Shown here: positions 1 through 6,812 of the stretch, in pieces | Position numbering within the stretch: position 1 is the stretch's first letter | Layout: each line of letters opens with the position of its first letter | Assembly: GCA_937944075.1 (NCBI GenBank) | Contig: CALDZZ010000257.1 | Span: forward strand, 1-18,565 | DNA: 18,565 bases | DNA from: an uncultured Rhizobiaceae group bacterium | GTDB lineage: Bacteria > Pseudomonadota > Alphaproteobacteria > Rhizobiales > Rhizobiaceae | Reading direction: 5' to 3' | Program-made: the position numbers and the translations under genes | The notes under the pieces: generated by a model | What the model saw: the letters and a program-made list of their open reading frames with translations, nothing else | The model's database searches: none | What the model was told of the DNA's origin: nothing

Positions 1-598
1 GGCACTTGGGAAATTTGCACCCGAAATTCCAGTCGTTTCAGAGGAGAACCCCGAAAGCCACAAACTCCCTGCGCCTGACACTTTCTTTCTGGTGGATCCG
101 CTGGATGGGACCAGGGAATTTGTGAGGCGTGATGGCAAAGGCGCCTTTACCGTTAACATTGGGCTTATTGAAAATGGCGAGCCCACTTTGGGAATTGTCC
201 ATGCGCCGGCACTCAATAAGATGTTTTATGGCGCAAAGGGTATGAGAGCTTTTGAAAATCATGTCCCCATCAAAACTATGATGCCCGAATCCGGAAAACC
301 AATAGCTGTTGCCAGTCAATCCCACCGCGATCCTGAAACGGACCAATGGCTAAAGGACAATGCTATAGAGGAAACAATCTCAATCGGGTCTTCAATAAAG
401 TTTTGCCTGCTGGCAAACGGGCAAGCACACCTTTACCCTCGGTTTAGCCCAACCATGGAATGGGACACAGCAGCCGGGGATGCAATTCTGCGTGCAGCGG
501 GTGGCATGGTCTCAAGCCTTGATGGCAAAGACTTCACTTATGGCAAACCCGAATACAGAAACGGAAATTTTCTCGCAAAATCGTCTTTGCGTTTATAA
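1..598 (+). CDS. cysQ: 3'(2'),5'-bisphosphate nucleotidase CysQ, 5'-truncated by window edge
   Basis: The product is a Mg-dependent phosphatase of the inositol monophosphatase fold, expected to convert 3'-phosphoadenosine 5'-phosphate to AMP and so protect sulfate assimilation. The frame is open from base 2, so the protein begins before the window and the ATG at 92 is internal. Visible signature elements are an acidic pair in VVSEE (bases 38-52), the metal-binding DPLDGT motif followed by EFVRR and FTVNIGLIENG, and the C-terminal WDTAAGDAIL motif whose Asp is the third metal ligand. The order and spacing match CysQ better than generic inositol monophosphatase or HisN. About 198 codons are present, so roughly a quarter of the usual 260-270 residues is missing. 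The next gene on this strand lies past a tRNA on the other strand, so this is probably the last gene of its transcript. The substrate is inferred from family resemblance. Confidence 0.9.
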   Translation, partial: ALGKFAPEIPVVSEENPESHKLPAPDTFFLVDPLDGTREFVRRDGKGAFTVNIGLIENGEPTLGIVHAPALNKMFYGAKGMRAFENHVPIKTMMPESGKPIAVASQSHRDPETDQWLKDNAIEETISIGSSIKFCLLANGQAHLYPRFSPTMEWDTAAGDAILRAAGGMVSSLDGKDFTYGKPEYRNGNFLAKSSLRL

Positions 599-626
599 AA
601 TCAAAAGCCTGATGCAATAAGGAAAA

Positions 627-703
627 TGGTGGGCGCGGAGGGACTTGAACCCCCGACCAGACCGTTATGAGCGGTCGGCTCTAACCAACTGAGCTACACG
701 CCC
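627..703 (-). tRNA. tRNA with anticodon CAU (Ile2 or elongator Met)
   Basis: The reverse complement folds as a full cloverleaf. The acceptor stem GGGCGTG pairs with CGCGCCC (one G-T pair), the D arm contains AGCTCAGTTGGTTAGAGC, the anticodon stem GACCG/CGGTC carries the loop CTCATAA, and the T arm contains GGTTCAAGTCC. The 3' end ACCA is encoded at 627-630. The anticodon is CAU. It is not the initiator, because position 1 pairs normally and the stem lacks the three consecutive G-C pairs of tRNA-fMet. The variable region TGGTCG resembles tRNA-Ile2, whose C34 is changed to lysidine by TilS, but elongator Met cannot be excluded by eye. Confidence 0.92.
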
Positions 704-720
704 TCAGAAGTTGTCTGTTC

Positions 721-747
721 ATTATCGCGTTTATTACTGAACCACAA
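721..747 (-). promoter_or_regulatory. possible promoter of the tRNA gene
   Basis: On the minus strand GATAAT (721-726) lies about 18 bases upstream of the tRNA 5' end. TTGTGG (742-747) lies 15 bases further upstream. The -10 box is good. The -35 box is only partial and the spacer is short, so this is a weak call supported mainly by its position. Confidence 0.3.
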
Positions 748-836
748 GTGCCGAATTATGGGAGCGTCGCAATTTCTGCAAGATTTTCTGATTACGGTGA
801 AAAACCTTAAAAGGACCCATAAACAAAGGCAAAATC

Positions 837-1571
837 ATGTTTTTAAAAGTCAATAAAATCATTGCATATTCATTCATTTCACTTTTCGTTTTCAGTACGC
901 ATCAGGCAATCGCAAAAGACAAGCGCCCTCCCGTAATTGCGGTTAGTGGATCAGGCAGCATGAGTATTGCACCCGATATGGCAATCATGTCCTTTGGTGT
1001 TTTGAAGGAAGCGAAAACTGCGCGCGAGGCACTCGATCAAAACAATAAGGCCATGTCAGATATTTTCAAAGCAATGAAAGAAAACGGTATTGAAGACAAG
1101 GATATGCAAACCTCAGGCTTCAGCATACAACCAAGATATTTTTATCCCAAACCAAAGGCAAATGGCGAACAAAAACCACCGAGCATCATCGGCTACATGG
1201 TTTCCAACAATGTCACCTTGCGCATACGCGATCTTGAAAAGGTCGGCTCTATCCTGGACTTGTCCGTTACGCTTGGGATTAACTCTGGTGGCAATATTCA
1301 ATTTACAAATGAGGACGCTTCAGAAGCCATCAAGCAAGCCCGTATCAAGGCTGTAAAAGACGCAAAGTCCAAGGCAGAAACCCTTGTTGAGACAGCTGGC
1401 GCCAAACTTGGCAAGATTGTCAGCATAAATGAAAACAGCAGGAACCCGAGGCCTGTTGCCCTGGCACAAGCCAAGTCATTACGCGTTCAGGAAGATGCCA
1501 GCGTCCCCATCGCGTCTGGTGAGAACCAATATAATGTCAATGTGCAGATTAGCTGGGAAATCGAACAATAA
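837..1571 (+). CDS. exported SIMPL-domain (DUF541) protein, BP26/Omp28-like
   Basis: The 244-residue product is predicted to be exported to the periplasm. Residues 1-26 form a signal peptide with a lysine-containing start, a hydrophobic core and a likely cleavage after Ala-Ile-Ala-26. The rest matches the SIMPL domain. It shares with Brucella BP26 the segments KTAREAL near residue 60, a GIEDKDMQT-like stretch followed by SIQPRYFYP near 95-110, VTLGINSGG near 145-152, and SVPIASGENQYNVNV close to the C-terminus. BP26 forms channel-like oligomeric rings and is immunodominant, but its biochemical role is unsettled, so none is claimed here. AAAGGC a few bases upstream is a weak ribosome binding site. 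No partner gene lies on the same strand. Two hairpins follow the stop codon. Confidence 0.85.
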   Translation: MFLKVNKIIAYSFISLFVFSTHQAIAKDKRPPVIAVSGSGSMSIAPDMAIMSFGVLKEAKTAREALDQNNKAMSDIFKAMKENGIEDKDMQTSGFSIQPRYFYPKPKANGEQKPPSIIGYMVSNNVTLRIRDLEKVGSILDLSVTLGINSGGNIQFTNEDASEAIKQARIKAVKDAKSKAETLVETAGAKLGKIVSINENSRNPRPVALAQAKSLRVQEDASVPIASGENQYNVNVQISWEIEQ

Positions 1572-1573
1572 GC

Positions 1574-1603
1574 AAAAAAAGCCCTCCTGAATTAACAGGA
1601 GGG
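1574..1603 (-). terminator. intrinsic terminator for the small basic exported protein gene
   Basis: CCCTCCTG (1582-1589) pairs perfectly with CAGGAGGG (1596-1603) across a six-base loop. Read on the minus strand the hairpin is followed by C and seven T residues (1574-1580), the classic intrinsic form. On the plus strand it begins 10 bases after the stop of the SIMPL gene but no T run follows, so it serves mainly the minus-strand gene, though it may also protect the plus-strand mRNA end. Confidence 0.78.
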
Positions 1604-1611
1604 TCAAGTTG

Positions 1612-1644
1612 CTCATGATGTTTTGTGGGGCAAAATATCATGAG
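1612..1644. repeat. long inverted repeat (stem-loop) between convergent genes
   Basis: Bases 1612-1625 (CTCATGATGTTTTG) pair with 1631-1644 (CAAAATATCATGAG) across a five-base loop, with one mismatch in fourteen pairs. It lies only 8 bases from the terminator hairpin, inside the gap where two genes converge. It would form in either transcript and could stabilise an mRNA 3' end or slow the polymerase. No T run follows on either strand, so it is not a terminator on its own. Confidence 0.6.
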
Positions 1645-1662
1645 GGATTTTGGCATTATTGC

Positions 1663-2058
1663 CTAGTGTAGGCCACGCGTTCTGATGATTTTGCAACCAC
1701 GGCTCTTGCGCTTGAAAACAACCTTTGCGGGATAGCCACGGCTATAGCCAACGACAACAATTTTCTTGTGGTTGATGCGGGCAACATGAGGGCGATTGAC
1801 ACCAACGCGGTAGGCCTTGTTCAAGGCACGGCGTGGACCACAAGCAGCGTGTCTGATGCCATGACGCTTACCATTGAAACGATGGCTTCTGTGACCTTTT
1901 TGCCTGTATTTGCGTGTTGAGTGTATGCCATGTCCATGACCACTGCCAATGTATATGCCAAAGCTTGAACCAGCGTTTGCAGTCGTTGTGGTTGTGACTG
2001 CAGCGCCCGCAGCGATAATACCTGCGGCCAAAATTGTCTTGATTGAATTCGTAAACAT
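1663..2058 (-). CDS. small exported, highly basic His/Arg-rich protein
   Basis: This 131-residue protein has no function I can name. Residues 1-29 form a signal peptide with an alanine-rich core, a run of five threonines and the cleavage motif Ala-Asn-Ala before Gly-30. The mature part starts with a Gly/His-rich stretch (35-46) and then a Lys/Arg/His-rich linker (49-70). It ends in a compact domain (71-128) with two cysteines, Cys-73 and Cys-122, placed to form one disulfide, and a hydrophobic IVVVGY core. That C-terminal pattern resembles short periplasmic hypothetical proteins of Hyphomicrobiales. GGAG lies 7 bases before the ATG and supports the start. A TATAAT box sits at 2182-2187 but has no convincing -35 partner. 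The His cluster could bind metal and the positive charge could bind surface polymers; both ideas are inference. Confidence 0.72.
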   Translation of the reverse strand: MFTNSIKTILAAGIIAAGAAVTTTTTANAGSSFGIYIGSGHGHGIHSTRKYRQKGHRSHRFNGKRHGIRHAACGPRRALNKAYRVGVNRPHVARINHKKIVVVGYSRGYPAKVVFKRKSRGCKIIRTRGLH

Positions 2059-2229
2059 CTCTTGTCTCCATCTACTGACCGTGAGTTGAAAGGATTGGGC
2101 AGGTCAGTTTCGATGAGGAGACATTGCAATATTGCCACTGAACGCGTTTGCAACATGGCATTCAGATTCCGTTAAGGTTATATTATACTCTTAAAAACAA
2201 TGCCTTATGACGAAATAATTTGAGTATTT

Positions 2230-3570
2230 CTACAATTCATTCCGTGCTGAATACTCACTCCAACGCATAAACGCCTTGGCTCCGATGGAATCAAATGGGG
2301 CTGGTGGCAGTTTTTTGGGTTGGTCCTCATCCAGAAATGCCTTTGCGAGATCGCTCTCGCCTTCACAACTGAGTTCCGCCGCCGCCATTCCTGAAAGGGT
2401 TCCTCTGGCCGTACCCAATCCGTTTTGGCAACAGGCTGAAAACAGGCCTGTTTCAATTTCACCAAAGGCAGAAACACTGTTTCGGCTCAGACACAAGCGC
2501 CCTGCCCAGGTATATTCCTGCGCGACATGTGCCAGTTCAGGATATCGTTTATCAAATGAGGCGATATGTGTGTTGGAAACATCGTCCAGCATGCGGTGAT
2601 CCACTTTCATGTCAGGCGCATAAGAGACCCTGTTGCGTGTGATTAGGCGAATCCCGCCTGTGCCATTAATCTTGCGCATCGTAGTTGCAGCCGGGTCAGA
2701 AGGGGTTATTCCCCAGATATTCTGCCCCGTTAAAGCGGCTTCATCTGCAGTCAGCTCTCTTGTCATGGACGCATACAGAATAACGTGCAGCAATCGCCTT
2801 TTGAAATGACCGAAGCTTTCAATATGACCGTTTGTTGCAAGAATTACCTTGGGTGCAGTGACAGAGCCAGCAGGTGTTTTTGCAACCCAGTTCGTATTTT
2901 CCCTAGCAAGGGAAACCACTGGAGAATTTTCAAATACCGAAACACGATTGCCGAGCCCTTCTGCCAGCCCCTTTATATAAAGCACAGGCTGTAGCATAGC
3001 TGTTCCTGGCGTATATATGCCGGATTGATATAATGTTGAACCAGTTAATTCCTTCATCTGGACAGCATCCAGCAATTCATACGGCTCATCCAGTGCGTCA
3101 AGATGTTTGGCATAATCATGATTGTGCCTGGTCGCCTTTTCAGTAACCCCACCATTGACCTTGCCACACAGATTAAAGGCTTCTTTGCCCAGATTATATT
3201 CCCTTGCTGCTTCGGCTGCGAAGTCTATGGCTTTTCTGTTAAGGGAAATTTGCCGGCAATCATTTTCATGGGTCGTGGCGTAATCCCTTGAAGAAAGTTC
3301 ATGCGGCAAGTCAATCATAAAGCCCGAGTTGCGCCCTGCAGGTCCTTCACCTACACGCTTGGCATCCAGCACAATTGTGCGGGCATTTGGCATTAGTTGT
3401 GAAAGTCGCCTTGCAGCAGAAAGCCCCGCAAATCCGGCTCCGATGATGAGGTAATCAGCTTTGTGGTGTTCTTCCAGAACAAGCGCCTCATCTTCACAGG
3501 ACACGATCGCACCCCAGCCTGAAATGCCAGTATCAACAGGCAGATTGGCAATCTCAACCAACGCTTTCAT
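2230..3570 (-). CDS. DAO-family FAD-dependent oxidoreductase (PuuB-like)
   Basis: This 446-residue flavoprotein should oxidise an amine or amino-acid C-N bond, yielding an imine or aldehyde. An FAD-binding Rossmann motif, GAGFAGL, occupies residues 44-50, with Asp-69 ending the second strand. The GRNSGF segment at 79-84 is typical of the glycine oxidase/PuuB/DadA superfamily. A C-terminal CQNGLGTARGTLSG stretch forms the usual second FAD contact. Its length and the roughly 38 residues before the Rossmann motif resemble gamma-glutamylputrescine oxidase more than DadA, but the substrate cannot be read from sequence. It is the last gene of a four-gene operon, and its first 17 bases overlap the 3' end of the aldehyde dehydrogenase gene, implying coupled translation. 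No good terminator follows the stop codon. There is no signal peptide, so it acts in the cytoplasm. Confidence 0.85.
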   Translation of the reverse strand: MKALVEIANLPVDTGISGWGAIVSCEDEALVLEEHHKADYLIIGAGFAGLSAARRLSQLMPNARTIVLDAKRVGEGPAGRNSGFMIDLPHELSSRDYATTHENDCRQISLNRKAIDFAAEAAREYNLGKEAFNLCGKVNGGVTEKATRHNHDYAKHLDALDEPYELLDAVQMKELTGSTLYQSGIYTPGTAMLQPVLYIKGLAEGLGNRVSVFENSPVVSLARENTNWVAKTPAGSVTAPKVILATNGHIESFGHFKRRLLHVILYASMTRELTADEAALTGQNIWGITPSDPAATTMRKINGTGGIRLITRNRVSYAPDMKVDHRMLDDVSNTHIASFDKRYPELAHVAQEYTWAGRLCLSRNSVSAFGEIETGLFSACCQNGLGTARGTLSGMAAAELSCEGESDLAKAFLDEDQPKKLPPAPFDSIGAKAFMRWSEYSARNEL

Positions 3571-5059
3571 CCGGTGCGTTGTCGCTCAAATCAATCCATA
3601 TGGTTTTGAGTTCCGTGTATTGATCATGGGCATGAATACCGTTATCGCGCCCTCCAAAGCCCGACTGCTTGTATCCACCAAAGGGTGTTGAGATATCCCC
3701 TTCCCCGTAACAGTTCACGGTGACAGTGCCAGCCTTGATTTCTCTCGCCGCGCGAATTGCACGTTTGGCATTGGCAGTGAAAACACTTGCGGCCAGTCCG
3801 TAGTCGGTATCATTTGCAACCTTGATTGCTTCTTCGAAAGACTTGACTGTTATGACAGACAAGACAGGCCCGAAGATTTCGTCTGTTGCCAGTTTATCAC
3901 CTGATTTTACGCCGTCATGGATGGTTGGTTCGACAAAGTTTCCCTGGGCCTTTCCGCCGAGTATCGTTTTGGCACCCTTCCCAGCTTTCAAATATTTTGA
4001 AACCTTCTTGCAGTGTTCCTTGTCTATCAGTGCTCCAAGATGATTTGAAGGGTCAAGTGGATCTCCTATACGCCAGTTTCTGGTATGAGCCAGAATGCGC
4101 TTCATTAATGGCTCCTTGACAGCTTCATGCACAATCAGTCTTGAATTGGCCGAACAGTTTTCACCCATGTTCCAGAAGGCTGCATTGACGATATGCCCCG
4201 CCACAAGATCAAGATCTTCTGCATCCTCCAGCACTACGGCAGGGTTTTTACCGCCACACTCCAGAACCACTTTTTTGAGATTGGATTCTGCGGCATACTT
4301 CAAAAAGAGACGCCCTGTCTCGGTTGAGCCTGTAAAACTCAGCATATCCACGTCCATATGACGCCCCAAGGGCTCACCCGCTTCCGGCCCCATTCCGGGT
4401 AAAACCTGCAAGACACCCCTTGGCAGCCCAGCCTCCATTGCAAGTTCAGCAAGGCGCAAGGCTGTAAGAGAGGTTTGCTCGGCAGGTTTGACGATGACCG
4501 AGTTGCCGGCAGCAAGTGCAGGACCTATTTTCCAGGCCATCATCAAAAGTGGGAAGTTCCATGGCAAAACAGCTGCAACAACACCGACCGGCTCACGAAC
4601 AATCATGGCAATATGATCATCGCTTGCCGGTGCCATCTGATCATAAATCTTGTCGATTGCTTCGGCATGCCATTTGATCGTGTGGATGGTTTCAGGAATA
4701 TCGATTTCTTCACAATCCTTGATTGGCTTGCCACTATCAAGGCTTTCCATTACCGCCAGCTCCCGCTTGTTGCGGGTGATCAATTTGCAAAGCCTGATCA
4801 GAATGTCCTTGCGCTCTGAAGGATGCAATTTTGACCAGCGTCCCTGATCAAAGGCCTCGCGAGCCTTTTCAACCGCCAAGTCTACATCCTTGGCATTTGC
4901 GCCTGTTATGGTGGCGACAGCCTCTCCGGTTGCGGGATTGATAGTGGGGAATTTCTCGCCACGTCCTGCACGAAACTTCCCATCTATGAACGGCGCTGCC
5001 GGATAAATGATTTCGGCAGCAATGCTTGCGTATTCTTCTCTCGTCAAAAGCTCGCTCAT
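3554..5059 (-). CDS. NAD(P)-dependent aldehyde dehydrogenase, PuuC-like
   Basis: The 501-residue protein oxidises an aldehyde to the acid. Every expected ALDH element is present: PWNFP at 166-170 with the oxyanion Asn-168, the cofactor Lys-191 in KPAE, the nucleotide-binding FTGSTETG (242-249), the general base Glu-267 in LECGG, the catalytic Cys-302 in GENCS, and EIFGPVLSV near 395. The C-terminal PFGGYKQSGFG and YTELKTIWIDL segments closely resemble E. coli PuuC, which acts on gamma-glutamyl-gamma-aminobutyraldehyde. Other omega-amino or semialdehyde substrates are equally possible. Its ATG overlaps the stop of the DapA-family gene (ATGA), and it overlaps the FAD oxidoreductase gene downstream. 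It probably consumes the aldehyde produced by those neighbours. Confidence 0.92.
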   Translation of the reverse strand: MSELLTREEYASIAAEIIYPAAPFIDGKFRAGRGEKFPTINPATGEAVATITGANAKDVDLAVEKAREAFDQGRWSKLHPSERKDILIRLCKLITRNKRELAVMESLDSGKPIKDCEEIDIPETIHTIKWHAEAIDKIYDQMAPASDDHIAMIVREPVGVVAAVLPWNFPLLMMAWKIGPALAAGNSVIVKPAEQTSLTALRLAELAMEAGLPRGVLQVLPGMGPEAGEPLGRHMDVDMLSFTGSTETGRLFLKYAAESNLKKVVLECGGKNPAVVLEDAEDLDLVAGHIVNAAFWNMGENCSANSRLIVHEAVKEPLMKRILAHTRNWRIGDPLDPSNHLGALIDKEHCKKVSKYLKAGKGAKTILGGKAQGNFVEPTIHDGVKSGDKLATDEIFGPVLSVITVKSFEEAIKVANDTDYGLAASVFTANAKRAIRAAREIKAGTVTVNCYGEGDISTPFGGYKQSGFGGRDNGIHAHDQYTELKTIWIDLSDNAPDESVG

Positions 5060-5967
5060 TGTGCTGTCTCTTTCTCAATTTTTTCAATGGTTGTATCCAT
5101 CACTCGAACGACTTGTTCGAGCGCGCGTTTATCATCCTTGTTCAGGGGTTGCAGTGGTCTGCGTGGTGGGCCAACCGGAATGCCGCGTATGGACAGGCCA
5201 TATTTGATACATTGTACAAATTTGCCACCCTGTTCCAGAACGCTCATCAGAGGCAACATGGCACTCATGATGCGGCGTCCCTTGTCAAAATTGCCTTCCA
5301 CAGCACAAGCCTGATACAGGGCAATATGCGCTTTGGGAGCAAAATTTGATCCGGCACAAACCCAGGACCGTGCGCCCCAGGCAAAAAACTCGAGCGCCTG
5401 ATCATCCATGCCGCATGAAAGTTGGATATGCGGATAATCCCGCGCCAGAAGATGCACGCGGTTGATGTCTCCAGAACTTTCCTTGATCGCACAGAAATTC
5501 GGACTTCTGCCCAAACGGTCAAGCACTTCCTCATCCATCATGACAGACATTCTACCCGGGTAATTATATAACATGGCAGGCAGGTTTGCTGCTCGATCAA
5601 TCGCCAATGCATGAAGCGCAATTTCCCTGGATGTCGGATAAGCATAGGGGGGGGTTGCGATCAGCAATCCGTCTGCGCCAATGGCTTTTGCATTCTCTGC
5701 AAAAATGATGGAATCTTCTGTGCGAATTGCACCAGTACCGATAATCAGTGGCAAACGATCCTTGACAAGTTGTTTGGCCAGCTTCATCAGCTCTATGCGT
5801 TCTTCAGTCGATTGGGCATAATATTCACCAGTCGTTCCAGCAATAATCAAGCCGTGAACACCTGATGAGATCAGATGCTCAATGACTTCCGCAAACTTGT
5901 CCCTGTTTATGGAAAAGTCGTCATTATGGGGTGTGACGACCGGGGTATAAATTCCCTCAAAACGCAT
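5056..5967 (-). CDS. DapA/NAL-superfamily class I aldolase or dehydratase
   Basis: The 303-residue product belongs to the dihydrodipicolinate synthase/N-acetylneuraminate lyase superfamily of TIM-barrel enzymes that form a Schiff base with a 2-oxo acid. GTTGE (44-48), Tyr-134 in LYNYPGR and the Schiff-base Lys-162 in IKESSGD are all in place, so it should be active. Arg-139 sits where DapA binds a substrate carboxylate. Because it sits among catabolic genes under a GntR regulator, it is unlikely to be the lysine-biosynthetic DapA. Related enzymes in such operons are pyrroline-4-hydroxy-2-carboxylate deaminases, sugar-acid dehydratases or aldolases. AGGAGAG lies inside the end of the regulator gene, and one base separates the two coding regions. 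The substrate is unresolved. Confidence 0.88.
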   Translation of the reverse strand: MRFEGIYTPVVTPHNDDFSINRDKFAEVIEHLISSGVHGLIIAGTTGEYYAQSTEERIELMKLAKQLVKDRLPLIIGTGAIRTEDSIIFAENAKAIGADGLLIATPPYAYPTSREIALHALAIDRAANLPAMLYNYPGRMSVMMDEEVLDRLGRSPNFCAIKESSGDINRVHLLARDYPHIQLSCGMDDQALEFFAWGARSWVCAGSNFAPKAHIALYQACAVEGNFDKGRRIMSAMLPLMSVLEQGGKFVQCIKYGLSIRGIPVGPPRRPLQPLNKDDKRALEQVVRVMDTTIEKIEKETAQ

Positions 5968-5968
5968 A

Positions 5969-6664
5969 TTACTCTCCTGCCTGCTTCAAAACCAAATCCA
6001 CATCCAGTGGGTCAGGCCTGACAAATTTTTCCATTCTGTCCCGGGATAACTCCCAATGATCTTTGGTTAATTCAACAATCATCTTGGCATCCCTTGTTAT
6101 AATTGCATCAATCATTGCATCATGCTGATCGCAAGCCTCCCAGACCAAAAGGCGCTCTTTGGAATTGATCGGCTTGTAAAACATCTGACTCATTCTAGTA
6201 TGATCAATTAACAGCCGGTTGAGGCTTGGGGACAAATAAGGGTTTCCCGCCATTTCTCCGATGATTGCATGAAAGCGATGATTATACATTGCCATGTCCT
6301 GAGGCTCACTCGCCTCGCTGGCTTTTCTGAATCTTGCCTGTGTATCTTTCAATTCTGAAACCTGGCTTGAATTGGCGTTTTCGACTGCAAGTTGCGCAAC
6401 AGCTGAATAAATCATTGGCGCGGACTGGAAAAAGTTTCGCATGCTGGTCAGGTCCATGGAGGAAACCTTGGAGCCACGATTTTCGGCTTGTGTCAGATAT
6501 CCGTCGCCAGCAAGCTTGTGAAAAACCTCCCGCAACGGGGTTCTTGAAAGACCATATTGCTCTGAGAGCAAAGTTTCATCCAGCATGGAACCTGGCGAAA
6601 TATCAAGCGTGAGAATGCGATGCACCAACGCTTGCTGACAGGCCTGCTTTTTGTTGACGATCAT
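5969..6664 (-). CDS. GntR-family transcriptional regulator, FCD (FadR/VanR) subfamily
   Basis: The 231-residue protein has an N-terminal winged helix (about 8-70) with LLSEQYGLSRTPLREVFHKL (32-51) as the DNA-reading helix-turn-helix. A C-terminal all-helical FCD ligand domain (about 80-215) follows. FCD proteins usually bind a metal through an Asp and three His. Here His-132, His-181 and His-203 are well placed, but the Asp position appears to be Asn-128, which could alter metal or effector binding. It is the first gene of the operon and probably represses it and itself, since a palindrome sits in the promoter just upstream. AAGGAAG a few bases before the ATG supports the start. The effector is likely a substrate or intermediate of the pathway, by analogy with this family. 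Confidence 0.9.
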   Translation of the reverse strand: MIVNKKQACQQALVHRILTLDISPGSMLDETLLSEQYGLSRTPLREVFHKLAGDGYLTQAENRGSKVSSMDLTSMRNFFQSAPMIYSAVAQLAVENANSSQVSELKDTQARFRKASEASEPQDMAMYNHRFHAIIGEMAGNPYLSPSLNRLLIDHTRMSQMFYKPINSKERLLVWEACDQHDAMIDAIITRDAKMIVELTKDHWELSRDRMEKFVRPDPLDVDLVLKQAGE

Positions 6665-6684
6665 ATCACTCTTCCTTTACACAC

Positions 6685-6713
6685 ATAATAATACAATATG
6701 TATACAATAACAA
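6685..6713 (-). promoter_or_regulatory. promoter of the GntR-DapA-ALDH-FAD operon
   Basis: On the minus strand TTGTTA (6708-6713) and TATTAT (6685-6690) are separated by exactly 17 bases. The -10 box differs from consensus at one position and the -35 box at two. Transcription would start near 6678, leaving a leader of about 14 bases that still contains the ribosome binding site of the regulator gene. The region is very AT-rich. Confidence 0.6.
6698..6707. promoter_or_regulatory. candidate GntR/FCD operator
   Basis: The perfect palindrome TGTATACA (6699-6706) fits the TNGTATACNA type of half-sites bound by many FCD regulators. It lies inside the 17-base spacer of the operon promoter, so a bound regulator would block RNA polymerase. 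A second weaker symmetry, ATAC-N5-GTAT, overlaps it at 6691-6703. Assignment to the adjacent regulator is inference from position and symmetry. Confidence 0.5.
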
Positions 6714-6812
6714 TACAGAATATTTTTCATTCAAAAGAATTATGGCCTGTTTCTTGCAACCTGTTATCAAACATCTTTTTGATGCATTCAAATTCGCCAT
6801 GTTTGTTTTGAT

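Noticed and set aside
1821..2156. Alternative minus-strand frame of 111 codons overlapping the small exported protein
   Set aside because: The other frame has a proper signal peptide, a ribosome binding site and a following terminator; this one has none of these.
2182..2187. TATAAT box upstream of the small exported protein gene
   Set aside because: No acceptable -35 box is found at 15-19 bases upstream, so it is mentioned only in that gene's entry and not called as a promoter.
2230..6664. Assignment of the GntR operon to hydroxyproline degradation
   Set aside because: The enzyme families partly fit, but no proline/hydroxyproline epimerase or transporter is present and the ALDH resembles PuuC rather than known ketoglutarate-semialdehyde dehydrogenases. 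I left the substrate open.
6766..6783. ATCAAA-N6-TTTGAT inverted repeat upstream of the sugar transferase gene
   Set aside because: The arms are short and AT-only in a very AT-rich spacer, with no promoter boxes placed around them, so chance is likely.
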